From JANWHQ01 sp963775275 (GTDB lineage Bacteria > Pseudomonadota > Alphaproteobacteria > Caulobacterales > Caulobacteraceae), in NCBI GenBank assembly GCA_963775275.1, contig CAVZII010000005.1, forward strand, positions 124,001 through 188,000: DNA of 64,000 nt, read 5' to 3'. Made by a program: the position numbers and the translations under genes. Under the pieces are notes generated by a model. That model was not told the DNA's origin. It worked only from the letters and a program-made list of their open reading frames with translations, and did no database searches. Shown here one piece after another: positions 1 to 9,234 of the stretch. Numbering within the stretch: position 1 is the first letter of the stretch; each line of letters opens with the position of its first letter.

Positions 1-375
1 GCGCCGCGACCTCGAAGGACCGCCGACCAGCCTCGCATGAATCGTGCCTTGCCCCCTCACGCGCTTCACGTCTCAGGCGAAATGAACGCTTGGCTGCAAG
101 CGCGCCGAGCGATTGACTTCGGGCGGCGGTTGGAGGACGTAGACGCGGGTTTCGGGGACTTGCCGTCCTTCGTCGCGCGACGTCGCTCCAGCCGGGGATG
201 TGGCCGGTCTATCGGGGCGTCGGCGGGGTCCATGCGCCAGTCGGGGGGAGATATCGCGCCAGTGCAATGTGAGCGGAGGTCTTGGCGCGTCCGAGGACGG
301 ACCGATTGCGCGGACCGCGACCGGCGGCCGCGGAGCGACAGGACGGACGGGCTCGAGCAGGCGGGATCCTAGTAG
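1..375. other. No supportable gene at left edge
   Basis: I see no convincing gene in these first 375 bases. The open frames on both strands are short, rich in Arg and Gly in the manner of GC-rich shadow frames, and match no family I recognise. The stretch probably carries the promoter and leader of the polysaccharide export genes that begin at 376, but I cannot pick out a promoter with confidence. Confidence 0.5.
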
Positions 376-1527
376 ATGGTGAACATCCCCAAATCAGATC
401 TGGGTTTCGATCCGACCCACGGACGCAATCCGATCCACCAGTACATCAAGGGCATGACAGGCCAGGTGAAAGGCGTCGCGACCAGCCGGCCCTTCTTCGC
501 CTTCCTCGCCATCACGACGGCCGTGTTCGGAATCTACTACGGGCTGATCGCCGCGCCGATCTATGTCTCACAGAGCACCTTCTCGATCCGCGGCCGCGAG
601 CAACAGCTGGTCGACACCAGCTTCCTGGCCGGCCTGACGGGCTCGTCCGGCGCTGGCGTGGAGACCTCGGAGATCGAGCAGTACATCGAATCCGGCGAGA
701 TGCTGTCCCTGCTGGACCAGCGGTTCCACCTGCGCCAGCTATATTCGGCGCCCCGGCTGGACCTGCTGCACTGGATGTCGCGGGACGCGTCAAGGGAAGG
801 CTTCCTGGCCTTCTATCGCAAGATGGTCTCGGTCGACGTTGACCGGACGACCAACATCGTGACGGTGCAGGTCAAGTCCTTCGACGCGAAGTCCGCTCAG
901 GAAGTGGCGGACGCCATCCTGGACAGCACCTCCGGATATCTGGACAGCCTGTCCGCGACGGTCCGAAAGGACACCCTGAAGGCGTCCGAGCAGGAGCTGG
1001 TCCAGGCTGAGAAGGCCGTTCGCGAATCCCGCCTGGCCATGAGCAAGTACCGGACCCAATCGGGCGTTCTCGACCCGGTTGCGGCCGCCACGGCGGCGTC
1101 CACCGCCCAGGCGCAGCTGGCCGGCCTCCTGACCTACAACACCGAGACCTCGCCGCAGGTGGTGCAGCTTCGCGCGATGCTGAAGACGCTGGAGGGCCAC
1201 TCCGCCAATCCGGACAGACGCCTGCCCCGGAACGCGAGCACCGCCGCGCGCATGGCCCAGCGGATCAACGAGTACGAGGGTCTGATGGTGACCAACGAGT
1301 ACGCCGAGCGACAACTCGTCGCGGCGCTCGGGTCCTATGACACGGCCAGGTCCCTCGCCGGCCAGCGTGAGCGGTTCCTCGTCAGGATCGTGCGCCCCAA
1401 CCTCCCGGACACCCCGACCTTGCCGCACCGGATGGTGTCCTTCCTGGAGGCGATGCTCGTCTCCATCGCGGCCTACGGAATCATCGCCCTCGCCATCGCG
1501 GGCGTCCGCGACCACCAGGGGATCTGA
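376..1527 (+). CDS. kpsE: Capsule polysaccharide export inner-membrane protein, KpsE/CtrB-like
   Basis: This is a polysaccharide co-polymerase/export adaptor of the KpsE/CtrB/Wzz type, which in ABC-transporter capsule systems links the inner-membrane exporter to the outer-membrane channel. The 383-residue protein has a transmembrane segment at about residues 40-60, a long periplasmic region with coiled-coil-prone helices around 198-240, and a second membrane segment near the C terminus (about 352-376), the two-membrane-anchor layout of the family. The length matches KpsE-like proteins. It ends 4 nt before the start of the KpsD-like gene, so the two form an operon. The KpsM/KpsT transporter is not in this window and may lie upstream. 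The family call is firm; the exact polysaccharide exported is unknown. Confidence 0.85.
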   Translation: MVNIPKSDLGFDPTHGRNPIHQYIKGMTGQVKGVATSRPFFAFLAITTAVFGIYYGLIAAPIYVSQSTFSIRGREQQLVDTSFLAGLTGSSGAGVETSEIEQYIESGEMLSLLDQRFHLRQLYSAPRLDLLHWMSRDASREGFLAFYRKMVSVDVDRTTNIVTVQVKSFDAKSAQEVADAILDSTSGYLDSLSATVRKDTLKASEQELVQAEKAVRESRLAMSKYRTQSGVLDPVAAATAASTAQAQLAGLLTYNTETSPQVVQLRAMLKTLEGHSANPDRRLPRNASTAARMAQRINEYEGLMVTNEYAERQLVAALGSYDTARSLAGQRERFLVRIVRPNLPDTPTLPHRMVSFLEAMLVSIAAYGIIALAIAGVRDHQGI

Positions 1528-1531
1528 CGTG

Positions 1532-3352
1532 ATGCGCATCATGGCTTTGGCGGGCGCGCTGGTGCTGCTGGGCGTCGCGAGCGCCCAGGCGCAGACCCAG
1601 CCCAGCCCCTCTCAGGTGCAGGCGGCGATCCAGGCCTATCAGAGCTCGCAGGGCGGCGCCGCGGGGGCGACGAGCGCGTCCTCGAGCGGCGCCAGCGCCA
1701 CCAGCGGCGCGGCGATCGCGCAGGGGCTGACCACGGGGATGCAGAGCTCGACGGTCGGCGCCACGGCCGGCCAGGCTTCGCTGAGCACTGGCGCGACGGC
1801 CGCCCAGAACGCCATCTCAGCGATCCAGGGCTATGTGACCACCACCGACAACGTCCTGATCCCGGTGTTCGGCGCGAACATGTTCACGGGCACGTTCTCG
1901 GGAACCCGGCCCGCGGACCGGCCCGACTACATGATCCAGCCGGGCGACCAGGTGGTGGTCAATCTGTTCGGCGCCGTGTTCAACGGCGGCACCTTTCCCG
2001 TGGACGCCACCGGGACCATCTTCGTGACCGGCATCGGCCCGATCCATGTGGGCGGCATCCAGGCGAGTCAGCTGCACAACACCGTCAAGGCCGCGGTCTC
2101 CAGGATCTTCACCAATGCGGTCGGCGTCTACACGGCCGTGAGCCAGGCCGGGACCATCGGCGTCTTCGTCAGCGGCAAGGTGACCAAGCCCGGACGGTAC
2201 ATCGGCGGGCCGCACGACTCGGTGATGTTCTACCTTCAGCAGGCCGGCGGCGTGGACCAGACCCGCGGCAGCCTGCGCAACATCGAGGTGCTCCGCAACG
2301 GCCAGCTCATGGAGCACGTCGACCTCTATGATTTCCTCCTGAACGGTCAGGTCCAGCCTTTCGTCTTCCAGGACGGCGACGTGATCTTCGACGAGCCGCG
2401 CGGGGCGATGGTTGGGGTGACCGGGCCGGTGGAGAACGCCTTCGCGTTCGAAGCGCCGGCGGGCTCCAAGCGGATGACGGGCGCGGATCTGCTGCCATTG
2501 GTGCGGGTCCGACCCTCGGTCACCGGCTCGGTCGTGCATGGCATCCGCAACGGCCAGCCCCGCTCGGCCTTCTTCGGCCTGCCCGACCTGTCGCGCGTGG
2601 TGCTGACCGACGGCGATCACGTGGACTTCAGGTCCGACCAGTTCATCGACACCGTCACCGTCTCGATCGAAGGCAATGTGCCCGGGCAGAAGGTCTTCGT
2701 CCTTCCCAGAGGCACAACGCTCAGCCAGCTGCTCGCCAAGATTCCGATGCAGGGGACGGCCGTGGCGCCGCAGTTCGTGCACCTTCGGCGGTCGTCGGTG
2801 GCGACACAGCAGAAGCAGGCCATCCAGGATGCGCTCTACCGCCTGCAGGAAGACATCCTCACCGCCGCGCCGCTGACCGCCCAGGCCGCCGCCCTGACGA
2901 CCGCCCAGGCCGGACTGATCAACCAGTTCGTCACCCGCGCCGAGTCTGTGCAGCCGGATGGCAACATCGCGGTGCACTCCAACGGCCAGTTCCAGGATCT
3001 GCTGCTGCAGGACGGAGACACGGTCGTGCTGCCCGACCGGACCGACGTGGTCATCGTGGCCGGCGAGGTGCTGAACCCGGGCGGGCTGGCCCATGCCAAC
3101 GGGCTGACGATCAAGGGCTACATCGATCGCGCCGGCGGCTTTGCAACGAACGCTAACAAGAAGCACTTCGTGCTGCGCCACCTGGACGGCAGCGCCGTCG
3201 AGGCCGGGCCCAAGGACCATCCGCTGGCCGGTGACGAGATCGCTGTCTTGCCCAAGGTCGGCGTCCGTTGGTTCCAGCTGGCGACCGACATCTCTCAGCT
3301 GATCTTCCAGCTGGCAGTCACGTCCGGGACGGTGGTCAACCTCACCAAGTAG
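1532..3352 (+). CDS. kpsD: Polysaccharide export outer-membrane protein, KpsD/Wza-like with SLBB domains
   Basis: A 606-residue exported protein of the polysaccharide export (Wza/KpsD) family, expected to form the periplasmic and outer-membrane part of the export channel. A signal peptide is visible (MRIMALAGALVLLGVASAQA). A low-complexity Ala/Ser/Gly stretch follows, then the family's first domain with MIQPGDQVVVNLFGA around residue 132, and later SLBB-type repeats such as GKVTKPGRYIGG near 215 and VAGEVLNPGGL near 508. ATG at 1532 was chosen because it opens the signal peptide directly after the upstream stop; an in-frame GTG sits one codon earlier and the frame stays open upstream inside the KpsE-like gene. 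Length fits KpsD rather than the shorter Wza. Confidence 0.87.
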   Translation: MRIMALAGALVLLGVASAQAQTQPSPSQVQAAIQAYQSSQGGAAGATSASSSGASATSGAAIAQGLTTGMQSSTVGATAGQASLSTGATAAQNAISAIQGYVTTTDNVLIPVFGANMFTGTFSGTRPADRPDYMIQPGDQVVVNLFGAVFNGGTFPVDATGTIFVTGIGPIHVGGIQASQLHNTVKAAVSRIFTNAVGVYTAVSQAGTIGVFVSGKVTKPGRYIGGPHDSVMFYLQQAGGVDQTRGSLRNIEVLRNGQLMEHVDLYDFLLNGQVQPFVFQDGDVIFDEPRGAMVGVTGPVENAFAFEAPAGSKRMTGADLLPLVRVRPSVTGSVVHGIRNGQPRSAFFGLPDLSRVVLTDGDHVDFRSDQFIDTVTVSIEGNVPGQKVFVLPRGTTLSQLLAKIPMQGTAVAPQFVHLRRSSVATQQKQAIQDALYRLQEDILTAAPLTAQAAALTTAQAGLINQFVTRAESVQPDGNIAVHSNGQFQDLLLQDGDTVVLPDRTDVVIVAGEVLNPGGLAHANGLTIKGYIDRAGGFATNANKKHFVLRHLDGSAVEAGPKDHPLAGDEIAVLPKVGVRWFQLATDISQLIFQLAVTSGTVVNLTK

Positions 3353-3516
3353 CGACCCGGGGCGGTCTTAGAGCCTTGTCCGGCCAGAGCTGAGGTCCGA
3401 CTGGAAGTCGGCCTGAGGATGGGCGCCGGGTGGGCGCGCGTTCATCCTCCGGGGACGCGACCGCCTGGCGGCTCAGGGCGAACAATCCGACTCAGGTCGG
3501 ATCGGCGCGCCTGGCG

Positions 3517-5823
3517 TCAAGCTGGACGCCACGGCGCGGGGGCGCGCGTGCGATCGGCGAGATTGAAGCTCTCATCCTCGAGCGTCAGATTGGGGTTGTA
3601 GTAGGGATCCTGGCTGAGGCGGGCGCCCCAACGCTCGCGCATGCGGTGCGCTTCCTCGGCGAGCCGCGCCCCCGAGGCGCCGGCCTTGTCCGGCCCTCGC
3701 GTGGCCGACTCCAGGTGCATCAGCCTGGCCTGCGGCGTCCACAGGGTGCGAAGGCCCAGACGCCCGAGCCTCAGGCACAGGTCCACGTCGTTGAACGCGA
3801 CCGGGAAGTCCGCTTCGTCGAAGCCGCCCGCCTGTTGGAACTTCGCCGTCTCCAGCACCATGCAGGCGGCGGTGACCGCGCTCACCTCCCGCGCGACCAG
3901 AAGCCCGTTCTGCGGCCCCGGAGAATCGCCCGGCGCGCCGCGGAAGGCATGGCCAGCGACCTTGTGCGGGCCGAGGCCAAGGGTGATGCCGGCGTGCTGG
4001 ATGCGCCCGTCCGGGTAGAACAGCTTGGCGCCGACCGCGCCCACATCCGGCAGCGACGCCAAGCCGACCATGGCCTTGAGCCATCCCGGCTCGACCACCA
4101 TCACGTCGTCGTTGACCAGCGCCAGAACCTGGCTCGGGAAGCTCGCCGCGGCGCGGTTGTTCAGGGCCGCGAAGTTGAACGGCTCGTCGATCCTCAACAC
4201 ATCGACGCGCGACGTGCGCGCCAGGCGCCGGAGAAGCCGAAGCGCCCGGTCCGAGCGGCTGCCGTTGTCGATGATGCAAACCCGAAGGGCCGGGTAGTCT
4301 GTCTGCTCCAGGAGTCCTGTCACGCAGGCTTCGAGCAGGCCGGGCCGGTCGCGCGTGGGAACGAGCGCCAGCACCTGGGGCGGCGCATCGGGCGCAGGCG
4401 TCCGCACGACGAGATGGCCGCCGCGCCCGGGCTCCAGCGAGCCGCGGCGACCGACGCGCTCCAGGTGCGCGCGCACGGCGCGGACCCGACGAGCGTCGAG
4501 CTCGGGCTTGGAGCGCTGGGAGAGGCTCTGGCCGCCCGGATAGATCCGCCAGTGATAGAGCACGTGCGGAACGTGCAGGATCGGGCCTTCACCGCTCTCC
4601 ACGACACGCAGGACCAGGTCGTGATCCTGGACGCCATCCAGCCCCGTACGCAGTCCCCCGAGCCTGCGCAGGAGATCCAGGCGGACCGCGAAGAGGTGGT
4701 TGACGTGGTTCTGGGCCAGGAGGCGCTCGTGATCGAGGTCGGACTTGAACAGCGGCGCGGCGCGACGCCCGTGCGCATCGAGGCCGTCCTCGTCCGAGAA
4801 CACCGCCGCTGCGTCGGGACGGCCGGCGAAGGCGTCGGCGACCATGGCCAGGGCGTGCGGGGCCAGCAGGTCGTCGTGGTCAAGGAACAGCGCGACCTCG
4901 CCTTCCGCGATCGCCAGCGCCGCGTTGGTGGCCACGGCGACGCCCTGTGACTCCTCCAGCCGCACCAGCTTGATCCGCCCATCCTGGGCGGCGCGGTCCA
5001 GGACCTTGTGGACGTCCTCGTCGCCGGAGCCGTCGTCGGCGATGTACAGCCGCCAATCCCAATAGGCCTGGTCCTGGACCGACCGGATGGCCGCCTCCAG
5101 GTGCGCGGGGCGCGGATCGCGCACCGGCATCAGCACCGAGATTCGCGGCAGGCCGTCCCGCCCGGCGAGCCAGGCGCGGATCGCGCCGGCTTCCGAGGGC
5201 CGCGGCTCGTTGCGCGAGCGCCAGGCGCGGTAGGCCCCCGCCGATGGCTCGGCGGCGCGCCGCTCGACCGGCGGCCAGGCGGCGCGCAGCGCCTTGGCCA
5301 TGCCCATGCCCTGTCGGCGAAGCACGCGGGTCAGGAACGCGCGCCCAAGCGGCCGCGTCGTCAGCACCTCCGGCGTCGCCCCGCCCTCCTCGGTGGAATA
5401 GACGCGCGCCCAGGCCGGACGGCCGCCGAGCGAGACCAGGCCCGGCCGGCCAGGGCCGGTCTCGGCGGCGGTCATGGCCTCGCCGCCTTCGCCGAAGGCG
5501 ACCACCACCGCGCCCGATGGGGCCTTCACCAGCACGCGCTCGGGCCAGAGGCCAGGCCGTCCGCCACTCCTGGTCACGAAGCGATAGTCCGCCCCGCCCG
5601 GACCGCAACGCTGGAGGCGGACGCCGGTCGCCGGCCAGGCCAGGGCGCACAACCGATCGGCCAGGCTGGCCGCATCGCTGAGGAGGGTGAAGCCCGCCAT
5701 GCCCCACACCATCAGCCAGCGCCACGCCGGCGAGGGCAGCTCGTCGGCGAACGCCGCCGGATCCCTCAGCCACTTGCGCCAACGCGCGCCGAACCGGCTC
5801 GCCCAAAGCTCAAACGCGCTCAT
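3517..5823 (-). CDS. Tandem-domain family 2 glycosyltransferase
   Basis: A 768-residue protein with two GT-A (family 2) glycosyltransferase domains, a form common in surface polysaccharide loci. The first domain begins near residue 228 with ISVLMPVRDPRP and carries the metal/nucleotide motifs IADDGSGDED and LFLDHDDLLAP. The second begins near 485 with LALVPTRDRPGLLEACVTG, followed by IIDNGSRSD and LVNDDVMVVEPGWL. The N-terminal 220 residues match nothing I recognise and include one hydrophobic stretch. The start at ATG 5823 overlaps the stop of the upstream glycosyltransferase as ATGA, implying translational coupling; a GTG three codons earlier is an alternative. Donor and acceptor sugars cannot be read from the sequence. 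Confidence 0.85.
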   Translation of the reverse strand: MSAFELWASRFGARWRKWLRDPAAFADELPSPAWRWLMVWGMAGFTLLSDAASLADRLCALAWPATGVRLQRCGPGGADYRFVTRSGGRPGLWPERVLVKAPSGAVVVAFGEGGEAMTAAETGPGRPGLVSLGGRPAWARVYSTEEGGATPEVLTTRPLGRAFLTRVLRRQGMGMAKALRAAWPPVERRAAEPSAGAYRAWRSRNEPRPSEAGAIRAWLAGRDGLPRISVLMPVRDPRPAHLEAAIRSVQDQAYWDWRLYIADDGSGDEDVHKVLDRAAQDGRIKLVRLEESQGVAVATNAALAIAEGEVALFLDHDDLLAPHALAMVADAFAGRPDAAAVFSDEDGLDAHGRRAAPLFKSDLDHERLLAQNHVNHLFAVRLDLLRRLGGLRTGLDGVQDHDLVLRVVESGEGPILHVPHVLYHWRIYPGGQSLSQRSKPELDARRVRAVRAHLERVGRRGSLEPGRGGHLVVRTPAPDAPPQVLALVPTRDRPGLLEACVTGLLEQTDYPALRVCIIDNGSRSDRALRLLRRLARTSRVDVLRIDEPFNFAALNNRAAASFPSQVLALVNDDVMVVEPGWLKAMVGLASLPDVGAVGAKLFYPDGRIQHAGITLGLGPHKVAGHAFRGAPGDSPGPQNGLLVAREVSAVTAACMVLETAKFQQAGGFDEADFPVAFNDVDLCLRLGRLGLRTLWTPQARLMHLESATRGPDKAGASGARLAEEAHRMRERWGARLSQDPYYNPNLTLEDESFNLADRTRAPAPWRPA

Positions 5824-6932
5824 GCGCTCCACGGCGCGGGAAAGGCCCGTCCCCGTCGCCTCACCTCGACCAGACGCTCGCGGGCGCGCCGCGCAAGGCC
5901 GAGCCGGCGGCCGGGATCGGCCATGAGATCGAGGATCGCGCCGGCCCAGGCCTCCGGATCCATTGGCAGCAGCAGGCCGTCTTCGCCGTCGCGGACAAAG
6001 CCGGCGTAGGGCGCGGCGGCGGCATAGATCCCGGCGGCGCCGAGCCTGGCCGCGTCGAATGCCTTGACCGGCGCGCGCGCATCGTTGACCGGCGAAGCGA
6101 AGAGCGGCGCGAGGCTGACTGCGGCGCGGCGGCCGGCCTGACGGGCCAGATAGTCGGGCCAGGCGAGCTGACGGACCACCTCCACGTTGGACATGGCGGA
6201 CGCGGCGCGGCGGATCCGGCCATCGCCGGTGATCTCGAATATGACGTCGGGTCGTCGGGCGCCGACCCGCCGGGCGACCTCGAGCGCAAACCGCCGTTCG
6301 GCCCCGTGCACGTCGGTGCCATGATAGACGACCAGCGGCGCTGTCTCGCCACAGGGCTCGGGCGGATCGGCCTCGGGTGCGGGCGAGATCACCAGCGGTC
6401 GCGCGTCCGGATACCGGCGCGCCAGGGCCGGCGTGGAGACCCAGACCTCGCTGGCCAGGGCCGACAGGCGCTCTACATGCTCGCCATAATGGCGGGCCAC
6501 CTTGCTGCGCGCAGCTGCCGGCAGCGTCTCGTCACGCATCATGGCGGGCAGGTCATCGTCCATGAAGAAGGCGACGCGCGAAAGCCGCGGCTGGGCGCGC
6601 TCCAGCGCTTCGAGCCACGCGGCGGAGGCGTAGCGGCAGATGATCACGAACAGGGCCTCCGGCCCGCCTGGACGCAGCATCGCGCTGGCGTCCGGATCGT
6701 CGGCGAGATCGGCGAAGGCGACCGGCGCGGCTGCATCCTCCAGGCGGGGCCTCAGGTAGTAGTCGGTCGAGGCGTTTTCGCCGCGATGGAGAACCAGGAT
6801 GCCGTCGGCGCTGCGCCGCGCATAGTGAGCGGAGGCGTTAATCATACGCGGCTGGGCGAAGAGCAGGCTCCTGGTGCGCAGACCAAGCTCCCGCGCCTTG
6901 CGCAAGCCCGCCGAAAGGCCCAATGGTGGCAT
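5820..6932 (-). CDS. Family 1-like glycosyltransferase
   Basis: A roughly 370-residue GT-B-fold glycosyltransferase-like protein. The C-terminal half has the Rossmann-like arrangement LVVYHGTDVHGAERRFALEV, VIFEITGDGRI and a late FDAARLGAAGIYA...GEDGLLLPMDPEAWA segment typical of GT1 nucleotide-sugar binding lobes, though the glutamate normally found in the E-x7-E motif is not clear to me. I start it at ATG 6932, which leaves 68 bp for a divergent promoter with the KpsC-like gene; an in-frame ATG at 6998 would nearly abut that gene's start. It is coupled by an ATGA overlap to the downstream tandem-domain glycosyltransferase. Its likely role is assembly of the exported polysaccharide, inferred from context. 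Confidence 0.72.
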   Translation of the reverse strand: MPPLGLSAGLRKARELGLRTRSLLFAQPRMINASAHYARRSADGILVLHRGENASTDYYLRPRLEDAAAPVAFADLADDPDASAMLRPGGPEALFVIICRYASAAWLEALERAQPRLSRVAFFMDDDLPAMMRDETLPAAARSKVARHYGEHVERLSALASEVWVSTPALARRYPDARPLVISPAPEADPPEPCGETAPLVVYHGTDVHGAERRFALEVARRVGARRPDVIFEITGDGRIRRAASAMSNVEVVRQLAWPDYLARQAGRRAAVSLAPLFASPVNDARAPVKAFDAARLGAAGIYAAAAPYAGFVRDGEDGLLLPMDPEAWAGAILDLMADPGRRLGLARRARERLVEVRRRGRAFPAPWSA

Positions 6933-7000
6933 ATCTGCTCGAACCGACGTCAAGGCTGTCTTGGGCTGGTCCCCCAAGGCCCCCGGTCCGGATAGCACAC

Positions 7001-9128
7001 ATGCTTCGCCGAGCCAGCCCCACGCACGATCCGGCCTTGTCGACGAAGCCCCATCCTCTGACTTTCGGTGTCCGCTCGATCGGCGTGGCGTTGCAGGCGC
7101 GGCGGCTGGAGCGGTTCCTGCAAGGACGCTTCCGCTTCCGCTTCCTGCCGCCAGGCGTTCCGGCGCCCACAGGGATCGACGGGCTGGCGGGCTGGGGGCT
7201 GAAGGGGACGGCGCGGCGGGAATCGCAGAAACGCGGCCTGCCCTATCTGGCGCTGGAGGACGGCTTTCTCTCGACCGCGGGCCTGGGCGGGCGAGACGAT
7301 CGGGCCATGAGCCTCAGCGCCGACCTCATGGGCGTACACTACGACGCCTCGAGGCCCTGCGAGCTGGAGCAGATCATCCAGGACGGCGCGGATCTGGACG
7401 AACCGGTCCTGGAAGATGCGCGCCGGCTGATGGCGCTGATGCGCGAGGCCAACCTCGGCAAGTTCAACGCAGCACCGGACGTGACGGAGGACGACCCGAT
7501 CCTCGCCGAAGGTCCGCTGGTCATCGTCGTGGACCAGATCCAGCGCGACAAGTCGATCGCAGGCGGCGGCTGCGGGCCGCAGACGTTCGCGCGCATGCTC
7601 GACGCGGCGGTCGCCGAGAACCCCGGCTGCAAGGTCATCGCCCGGGTGCACCCGGTGGAAGGCCGGCGCGGTCGGCTCGGGCATCTGCGTCCGCTGGCGG
7701 CGGAGCGGCGGCTGGACGTCTACGACCGCGATGTCAGCTGGATGTCGCTCTGCCGCAAGGCCACGCGCATCTATGTGGCGACCAGCCAGGCGGGAACTCG
7801 AAGGCCTGATCGCAGGAACGCCGGTCACCTGTTTCGGCATGCCGATCTATGCCGGCTGGGGACTGACGGACGACCGCGCGAGTTGCCCTCGCCGGTCGGC
7901 GCGGCCGACGCTCGAAGCCCTGATCGCCGCCATCTATCTTCGCTATCCGCATTACCTCAGTCCGCTGAACGGCGAGCCCTGCGACGCGATGCAGGTTGCC
8001 CGCCTGCTGGCGGCGAGGCGCCGCCGCGACGGAGAGACCGAGGGCGTCAGCCACATCCTGGGCGTCCATCGTTGGAAGGACTTCCACGTCGAGCCGTTCG
8101 TGAAGGGCCGGCGCAGCCGGCTCACCTACACCATGTCGCCGGACAGGGCGCTGGAGCGTCAGAAGGCCGAGGGCGGACGAATCGTCGTCTGGGCGTCGCG
8201 CGAGCCCGAGGGCTTCGCCGAACGTTGCGCGGGCCAGAGCGCCCCCTTGCTGCGAATGGAGGACGGGTTCCTGCGCTCGGTGGGGCTGGGCGCCAACCTC
8301 GAACCCCCCTCTTCGATCGTGCTGGACGGCCGCGGAATCTACTACGACCCGTCCGGACCGAGCGACCTGGAGCATATCCTGGAGACTTCCGAGTTCGACC
8401 CCGAACTGAAGGCGCAGGCGGGAGAGCTCAGGCGGCTGATCGTCCAGGCCCGGATCAGCAAGTACAACGTCGGGCTCAGCGGGACGGCGGGCCTCCTGGA
8501 CGGCGCTGGCTCGCGGCTGAAGGTGCTGGCGCCGGGACAGGTCGAGGACGACGCCTCGGTCCAGCGCGGCGGCGGCCGGATCCGAAGCAACATCGATCTT
8601 CTGAAGGCCGTGCGCGCCGCAAGGCCCGACGCCTACGTCGTCTACAAGCCCCACCCGGACGTGGAAGCGGGCCTCAGGCCCGGCCATATCGCGCCATCCG
8701 AAGTCGACCGGTATGCGGACGCTGTCGCCGAGCGCACCTCCATAGCCGCCCTGCTGGACCAGGTCGACGAGGTCCACACCCTGACCTCGCTGTCCGGCTT
8801 CGAGGCGTTGCTGAAGGGGGTCGAGGTTTCGACCTATGGGCTGCCGTTCTACGCGGGCTGGGGTTTGACCGAGGACCTCGAACATTGTCCCCGTCGGACG
8901 CGTCGCCTGGACCTGGACGAACTCGTGGCGGGCGCGCTCATCCTCTACCCGCGTTATGTGCATCGGCCGTCCAATTGGCCGTGCAACGCCCAAGATGTCG
9001 TGGTCCAACTTGCCTTTTCGCTTCTCCGGGCGAACCCAACGGGTCTATTAAAGAGAAACCGAACGCAAGTGCTGCTCAGGCGCTGGCTGGGACTGGATCG
9101 ACCAAGCGGGGGGGCCGCACCCCATTGA
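7001..9128 (+). pseudogene. kpsC: KpsC-like capsule linker glycosyltransferase, split by a +1 frameshift
   Basis: KpsC-type proteins use CMP-Kdo to build the Kdo linker on lipid-anchored capsules and contain two related Kdo-transferase modules. Both are present here. The N-terminal module has LTFGVRSIGVALQARRLERF, EDGFLSTAGLG and IARVHPVE; the C-terminal module has MEDGFLRSVGLGANL and VVYKPHPDV, and both modules end in a (P)FYAGWGLT- or PIYAGWGLT-like block. The coding frame breaks at 7791-7799: frame one reads ATSQAG then garbage, while the next frame resumes with ELEGLIAGTPVTCFGMP. Deleting one A of the AA at 7795-7796 joins the halves as TSQAGLEGLIAG and gives about 708 residues, the normal family length. 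No slippery heptamer is present, so a programmed shift is unlikely. Either a recent mutation or a sequencing error. Confidence 0.85.
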
Positions 9129-9234
9129 ACGACTGGTGGCGGTTGGGGACAGAGCTGGACCACGGGCCCTTGAGACCGGCCCTGGGCCCGCGTCAGCGTG
9201 TGACGCTGTTGCGTCTGCGTGAGGGGATCGGAGC

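Noticed and set aside
3430..4950. Long plus-strand open frame opposite the tandem glycosyltransferase
   Set aside because: Arg/Ala/Pro-rich composition and exact overlap with a clear minus-strand gene mark it as a GC-rich shadow frame.
7780..7810. Programmed ribosomal frameshift in the KpsC-like gene
   Set aside because: No X-XXY-YYZ slippery heptamer, stimulatory hairpin or SD-like site is present at the junction.
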